Shown: positions 8,083 to 11,778 of the stretch, piece by piece | How the letters are laid out: each line of letters starts with the position of its first letter | Position numbering within the stretch: position 1 is the stretch's first letter | Source: a bacterium | Lineage (GTDB): Bacteria > JAUVQV01 > DATDCY01 | Reading direction: 5' to 3' | Assembly: GCA_036524115.1 (NCBI GenBank) | Contig: DATDCY010000338.1 | Span: 1 to 11,778 of the forward strand | DNA: 11,778 bases | Notes under the pieces: model-generated | The model's database searches: none | What the model was told of the DNA's origin: nothing | What the model saw: the letters and a program-made list of their open reading frames with translations, nothing else | Made by a program: the position numbers and the translations under genes

Positions 8083-8912
8083 GGCGTGCCTCCCGTTTCC
8101 GGCATGAGTCGGAAGTCGCACTGCGTGGCCCCCGCCGGCGGCGCGAACGTGAAGAGGTCGTCGCCGAGATTCGGCGAGAAGTCCCAGCTCAGGAAGGTCG
8201 CCGAGAACTCCGGCGTCGCCGGCTGCTCCCGGAAGCTGACCACGATCCGCTTGATCGTGGGCTGCAGCCCGCCCTCGATCCAGAACTGCCAGTCGCTCTT
8301 GTCGCCGCTGAAGGCCAGGTGCTCCACGGTCGTCCCGCCCATCGTCGCGGAACCGACGGCGAAGCCGCGCCGGATCCGCGCGAAGGCCCGCTTCGCCGGG
8401 TCCTCGCGGAGCAGCAGCGCGAGCGGCGGCGTGAAGCCGAGCTTGTCGCGCATGCCGCCGAGGAAGTCCTCCAGGGACGCGGCGCTCGGATAGCAGGCGT
8501 AGACGTTCGTGCCCACGTCCAGGAGGGTGAACGACTTGCCGTCGTACCAGGAGCGCGTCGAGCGCTGCTCGCCGTCGTAGCTCACCCGCAGCCGGTCCGG
8601 GCGGCGCAGCTCCGTCTCGATGCGCCCGGTGAACTGCACCCGCTGGCCGGAGGGCAGCGTGGTGTCGCTGGTGACCTCGGCGACGAAGGAGAACGCCTTC
8701 GCCGACGAGAGCCGGTCCAGCGCCGACCGCAGCAACCGGTAGGCCACCGGGTCGAACCCCGCCTGGGGCGTCGTTGGGGACGTCTCCGGCGGCGCGGCCG
8801 GTGGAGCGGCCCGTGGTGCGTCGGCCGCGCGCAGCGGCTGGACGCCGGGGAGGAGCCCCGCGGCCAGGCAGACGAAGAGCCCCGATACCGCAAGTCGCAT
8901 TCGCGCCTTCAT
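8079..8912 (-). CDS. Periplasmic DUF2092 family protein
   Basis: The 277-residue product has a signal peptide (MKARMR, hydrophobic to about 25, AA near 29-30), then a Pro/Ala-rich linker (31-50). The body fits DUF2092, a LolA/LolB-like half-barrel family of unknown function: helix DPVAYRLLRSALDRLSS (54-70), FSFVAEVTSDTTLPSGQ (74-90), RRPDRLRVSYDG (103-114), YDGKSFTLLD (123-132), then NVYACYP and the helical stretch ASLEDFLGGM (145-154). Related lipoprotein-carrier folds bind hydrophobic ligands; whether this one does is an inference. The ATG at 8912 is preceded by GGGAGG at 6 bases, the same spacing and nearly the same sequence as the next gene's site. It overlaps the DUF6515-like gene by 4 bases, so the two are translationally coupled and probably act together. 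The only visible cysteines (C15 in the signal peptide, C140, C265) do not form a lipobox. Confidence 0.87.
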   Translation of the reverse strand: MKARMRLAVSGLFVCLAAGLLPGVQPLRAADAPRAAPPAAPPETSPTTPQAGFDPVAYRLLRSALDRLSSAKAFSFVAEVTSDTTLPSGQRVQFTGRIETELRRPDRLRVSYDGEQRSTRSWYDGKSFTLLDVGTNVYACYPSAASLEDFLGGMRDKLGFTPPLALLLREDPAKRAFARIRRGFAVGSATMGGTTVEHLAFSGDKSDWQFWIEGGLQPTIKRIVVSFREQPATPEFSATFLSWDFSPNLGDDLFTFAPPAGATQCDFRLMPETGGTP

Positions 8913-8989
8913 TCCGTGCCTCCCGATTGCCCGCTGACATCGGACCCCCCGCGGGCGGCCGCAGAGAGCGTCTCTCCCACCTGATTCAC

Positions 8990-9017
8990 AACTTATGGGG
9001 TTCCGGAATTCTGTCAA
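8990..9017 (-). promoter_or_regulatory. Candidate promoter of the DUF2092-DUF6515 pair
   Basis: On the minus strand, TTGACA (9017-9012) is followed after 16 bases by TAAGTT (8995-8990), three of six -10 positions. Transcription would begin near 8983, with a leader of about 70 bases. The spacer contains the 8-base palindrome TTCCGGAA (9001-9008), a possible operator. The -35 is perfect; the -10 is weak. Confidence 0.5.
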
Positions 9018-9046
9018 GACCCCGGCGGCGCCTGGCTGCCCGTGGC

Positions 9047-9075
9047 TTGACAACGCTGCCCCGCGGCGAGAGCAT
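9047..9075 (+). promoter_or_regulatory. Candidate promoter of the FAD/Fe-S dehydrogenase gene
   Basis: TTGACA (9047-9052) is followed after 17 bases by GAGCAT (9070-9075), three of six -10 positions. Transcription would start near 9082, only about 3 bases before the ATG. With no convincing Shine-Dalgarno sequence, this suggests a leaderless or almost leaderless message. It sits back-to-back with the minus-strand promoter, with the two -35 boxes 29 bases apart. Confidence 0.45.
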
Positions 9076-9084
9076 GCGCGCTCC

Positions 9085-11778
9085 ATGGCACGCCCCGACC
9101 TGCGCGAGATCCGCTTCAACTACACGTCCGCCGACGACCGGCAGGTCGTGCTGTTCCTGCTCGGCCCCGAGGGCTGGGCGGCCATCGAGCGCCTGCGCGA
9201 GCGGCGCGTGACCGGGAGGCTGTCGCGCCTGCTCATGCGCGTCCTCGGCGAGGTCTTCATCCACCGGCGCAACCCCTTCCTCGCCGAAGAGCTGCTGGCC
9301 GACCCGCGCCGCCGCCGCCGCCTCTTCGGCGCGCTCGCGGACGACCTCGGGCTCATCCGGCGCCAGGCGGGCGCCGACCCGCTGGTCGCCGAGCTGGTCG
9401 GGCGGGCGGACGCGCTGGTGGCGTCCTTCCGGCGGGAGGTGGACGGGCTCCCCGCGGAGCGCGAGCGCATCCGCCGCCGGCTCGGGGCGGTGATCGGCCC
9501 GGCGAACGTGCTCTTCGACCCGATCACGCTCGTGGCCCACGCGACCGACGCGACGGACTGGCGCCTGCACCTGCCGGTGGCCGTGGCGACGCCGACGCAG
9601 GCCATGCAGGTGCAGCCGCTGCTGGCGGCGCTGGCGGCGCTCGGGTTGCACGCCGTCCCGCGCGGCGCCGGCACCGGCCTGACCGGGGGGGCGGTGCCGC
9701 TGCGCCCGCGCTGCGTCGTCGTGAACACCGAGCGCCTCGACCGCATCCTCGGCGTGGAGGAGCGGGCGTTCGCGCTGCCGGACGGGCGGGAGGCGCGCGC
9801 GAGCGTCATGAGCGTCGAGGCGGGGGTCGTCACGGAGCGCGCCATGGAGGCCGCCGAGCGGCTCGGGCTGGTCTTCGCGACAGACCCGACGAGCGCCTGG
9901 GCCTGCACGATCGGCGGCAACGTGGCCGAGAACGCCGGCGGCAAGACCGCGGTGCGCTACGGCACCTGCATCGACAACCTGCTGGCCTGGACCATCGCGA
10001 TGCCCGCGGGGACCTTCACCGTGCGCCGCCTCGATCATCCGCTGCGCAAGATCCTCCCCGGCGACACGGTGCGCTGGCGCGTGGAGGACGCCGGCGGGCG
10101 CGAGGTGCGCGAGGTCGCGCTCGCCGCGGCCGAGATCCGCCGCCCGGGGCTCTGGAAGGACATCACGAACAAGGCGCTCGGCGGGCTCCCCGGCCTGCAG
10201 AAGGAGGGGACCGACGGCGTGATCACGTCGGCCGAGTTCCTGCTGCACCCGCGGCCGGCGGCCGGCACGACCCTCTGCCTGGAGTTCTTCGGCGAGGACA
10301 TGGACGAGGCGAGCGAGGTGATCCTCGAGCTGACGCAGGCGCTCACGCACGGGGAGCTCGCCGCGCTGGAGCACTTCGACGGGCAGTACGTCCGCGCGAT
10401 CGAGTACCGCGTCAAGGCGGCGCGCGCCGGCACGCCCAGGGCGGTGCTGCTCGCGGACCTGGCCGGCGACGATGCGGCGCAGCTCAAGCGCGCGGTGGCG
10501 ACGGTGCGCGCGCTGCTCGACCGCCGCGCCAACACCGAGCTGGCGGTGGCGCGCGACGCCGCGGAGGCGGCGCGCTTCTGGGCGGACCGCAAGCGCCTCG
10601 GCGTGATCGCCGCGCGCACGAACGCCTTCAAGCTCAACGAGGACGTCGTGCTGCCGCTGGCGGCGCTCGCGCAGTTCTCCCGCTGGGTGGACGCCGTCAA
10701 CCTCGAGGAGGAGCGCGAGAACCAGGAGGCGCTCGTGCGCCGGCTGCGCGACTTCTTCGAGGAGGGGCCGCCGGCCGAGGAGGCGGCGTGGCCGGAGGCG
10801 CAGGTCGGGCGCGCGCTGGCGCTGTGCGAGGAGGCGCTCGAGACGCTCTCGTGGGAGGACGCCGAGCAGATGCGCGGCGGCGCGGCCGTCGAGGGGCTGC
10901 TCGGGCAGCTGCGCGAGCTGGCCCGCGGCTCGCAGGAGCTCGCGGACGGGATCGAGGGGATCGTCGCGCACGTGCGCTCGCGGCTCGTGGTGCTGGCGAC
11001 GCACATGCACGCGGGCGACGGCAACGTGCACGTGAACATCCCGGTCATGTCCAACGACCGCGGGATGCTCGGGCGCGCGGAGGCGGCGGTCGACCGGCTC
11101 ATGGAGCAGGTCGCGGCCCTCGGCGGCGTCTGCTCCGGCGAGCACGGCATCGGCGTGACCAAGCTCAAGTACCTCGATCCGGCGCTGCGCGCGGCGTTCG
11201 CCGACTACCGGCGCGCGGCCGACCCCGGCGGGCTCATGAACCCGGGGAAGCTGGAGGACCTGGACGCGCTCGAGCTGATCTTCACGCCGTCGTTCAACCT
11301 GCTGGAGCTGGAGGCGCGCATCCTGCGGCACGGGCGGCTCGAGGAGCTGGCGCTGCGCATCGCCCACTGCGTGCGCTGCGGCAAGTGCAAGCCGGACTGT
11401 TGCGTCTTCTACCCGGGGCGGGGCCTCTTCTTCCACCCGCGCACCAAGAACCTGGCGATCGGCGCGCTGATCGAGGCGCTGCTCTACGACTCGCAGCGCG
11501 AGCGCGCCGGGGCCTTCGAGCTGCTGCGGAATCTCGAGGAGGTCGCCGACCACTGCACCCTCTGCCACAAGTGCCGCAAGCCCTGCCCGGTGGGCATCGA
11601 CACCGGGGCGGTGTCGGTCCTCGAGCGCGAGATCCTCGCGGGCCACGGCTTCAAGCGCTCGCCGCTGGCGACGCGCGCGACGCTCGCGTACCTCGAGAGC
11701 ACGTCGGCGCCGCTCAACCGGGCGTTCCGCGCCGCGGTGCTCGGCGCCGGCGGGGCCGCCCAGCGCCTGGCCGTCCGG
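9085..11778 (+). CDS. FAD-linked D-lactate/2-hydroxyacid dehydrogenase-like protein with DUF3683 and two [4Fe-4S] motifs, 3' end cut by window
   Basis: It probably oxidises a D-2-hydroxy acid such as D-lactate or D-2-hydroxyglutarate and passes electrons to an acceptor. 898 residues are visible, with the frame still open at the edge. Residues about 1-130 match the DUF3683 N-terminal domain (RFNYTSADDRQVV near 10-22). The FAD-binding PCMH-type domain follows, with RGAGTGLTGGAVPL (193-206) and IGGNVAENAGG (276-286). The FAD-oxidase C-terminal domain holds HMHAGDGNVH (640-649) and CSGEHGIG (683-690); H642, H649 and E686 correspond to the metal-site His, His and Glu of the D-2-hydroxyglutarate dehydrogenase family. 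Two ferredoxin-like clusters follow: C762, C765, C768, C772 and C824, C827, C830, C834 (then Pro). Cysteine-rich CCG domains often come next but are outside the window. The ATG at 9085 is the only sensible in-frame start, since no in-frame upstream ATG or GTG is seen back to the -35 box, though no good ribosome site precedes it. Substrate is not determined. Confidence 0.92.
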   Translation, partial: MARPDLREIRFNYTSADDRQVVLFLLGPEGWAAIERLRERRVTGRLSRLLMRVLGEVFIHRRNPFLAEELLADPRRRRRLFGALADDLGLIRRQAGADPLVAELVGRADALVASFRREVDGLPAERERIRRRLGAVIGPANVLFDPITLVAHATDATDWRLHLPVAVATPTQAMQVQPLLAALAALGLHAVPRGAGTGLTGGAVPLRPRCVVVNTERLDRILGVEERAFALPDGREARASVMSVEAGVVTERAMEAAERLGLVFATDPTSAWACTIGGNVAENAGGKTAVRYGTCIDNLLAWTIAMPAGTFTVRRLDHPLRKILPGDTVRWRVEDAGGREVREVALAAAEIRRPGLWKDITNKALGGLPGLQKEGTDGVITSAEFLLHPRPAAGTTLCLEFFGEDMDEASEVILELTQALTHGELAALEHFDGQYVRAIEYRVKAARAGTPRAVLLADLAGDDAAQLKRAVATVRALLDRRANTELAVARDAAEAARFWADRKRLGVIAARTNAFKLNEDVVLPLAALAQFSRWVDAVNLEEERENQEALVRRLRDFFEEGPPAEEAAWPEAQVGRALALCEEALETLSWEDAEQMRGGAAVEGLLGQLRELARGSQELADGIEGIVAHVRSRLVVLATHMHAGDGNVHVNIPVMSNDRGMLGRAEAAVDRLMEQVAALGGVCSGEHGIGVTKLKYLDPALRAAFADYRRAADPGGLMNPGKLEDLDALELIFTPSFNLLELEARILRHGRLEELALRIAHCVRCGKCKPDCCVFYPGRGLFFHPRTKNLAIGALIEALLYDSQRERAGAFELLRNLEEVADHCTLCHKCRKPCPVGIDTGAVSVLEREILAGHGFKRSPLATRATLAYLESTSAPLNRAFRAAVLGAGGAAQRLAVR

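Noticed and set aside
8986-11646. An 886-codon minus-strand frame opposite the dehydrogenase
   Set aside because: The plus frame carries FAD, metal-site and Fe-S motifs continuously. The minus frame is rich in Arg/Ala/Leu with no domain.

Overview
The window is high-GC DNA (a rough impression, about 70% G+C) from what looks like an anaerobic or respiratory Gram-negative bacterium. I would guess a deltaproteobacterial lineage (Desulfuromonadota/Desulfobacterota-like), because it combines a doubled-CXXCH multiheme cytochrome, a secreted collagen-like protein with MopE-type metal-binding motifs, a DUF3683-type FAD/Fe-S oxidoreductase and propionate/methylmalonyl-CoA enzymes. This assignment is an inference from gene content. 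Seven protein-coding genes are supported; two run off the window edges. I saw no tRNA, rRNA, CRISPR array, transposase or integrase.

Layout, left to right. A methylmalonyl-CoA mutase large subunit runs leftward off the window (1-1555, minus). A short divergent intergenic region (1556-1688) carries a good sigma70-like promoter for a secreted c-type cytochrome on the plus strand (1689-3020). That gene ends in a 230-bp gene-free zone holding a roughly 127-bp near-perfect-centred palindrome, a second small hairpin and a minus-strand intrinsic terminator. The terminator closes a leftward unit of propionyl/acetyl-CoA synthetase (5173-7086) followed 17 bp later by a secreted collagen-like protein (3251-5155). 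Upstream, also on the minus strand, is an overlapping pair of small exported proteins of DUF2092 and DUF6515 type (8079-8912 and 7285-8082). A divergent promoter region (8913-9084) separates them from a rightward FAD-linked D-lactate/2-hydroxyacid dehydrogenase-like protein with two [4Fe-4S] motifs, which runs off the right edge (9085-11778).

Functionally, the PrpE-like synthetase and the mutase fit one route: propionate to propionyl-CoA to methylmalonyl-CoA to succinyl-CoA (carboxylase and epimerase not in the window). The cytochrome and the flavin/iron-sulfur oxidoreductase fit electron transfer. The collagen-like, DUF2092 and DUF6515 proteins are exported, and their roles are unknown. Nothing here is clearly a new defence or mobile system. 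The most unusual points are the cytochrome's non-canonical heme motifs, the intergenic palindrome, and the collagen/calcium-loop/MopE architecture tightly coupled to a metabolic gene.
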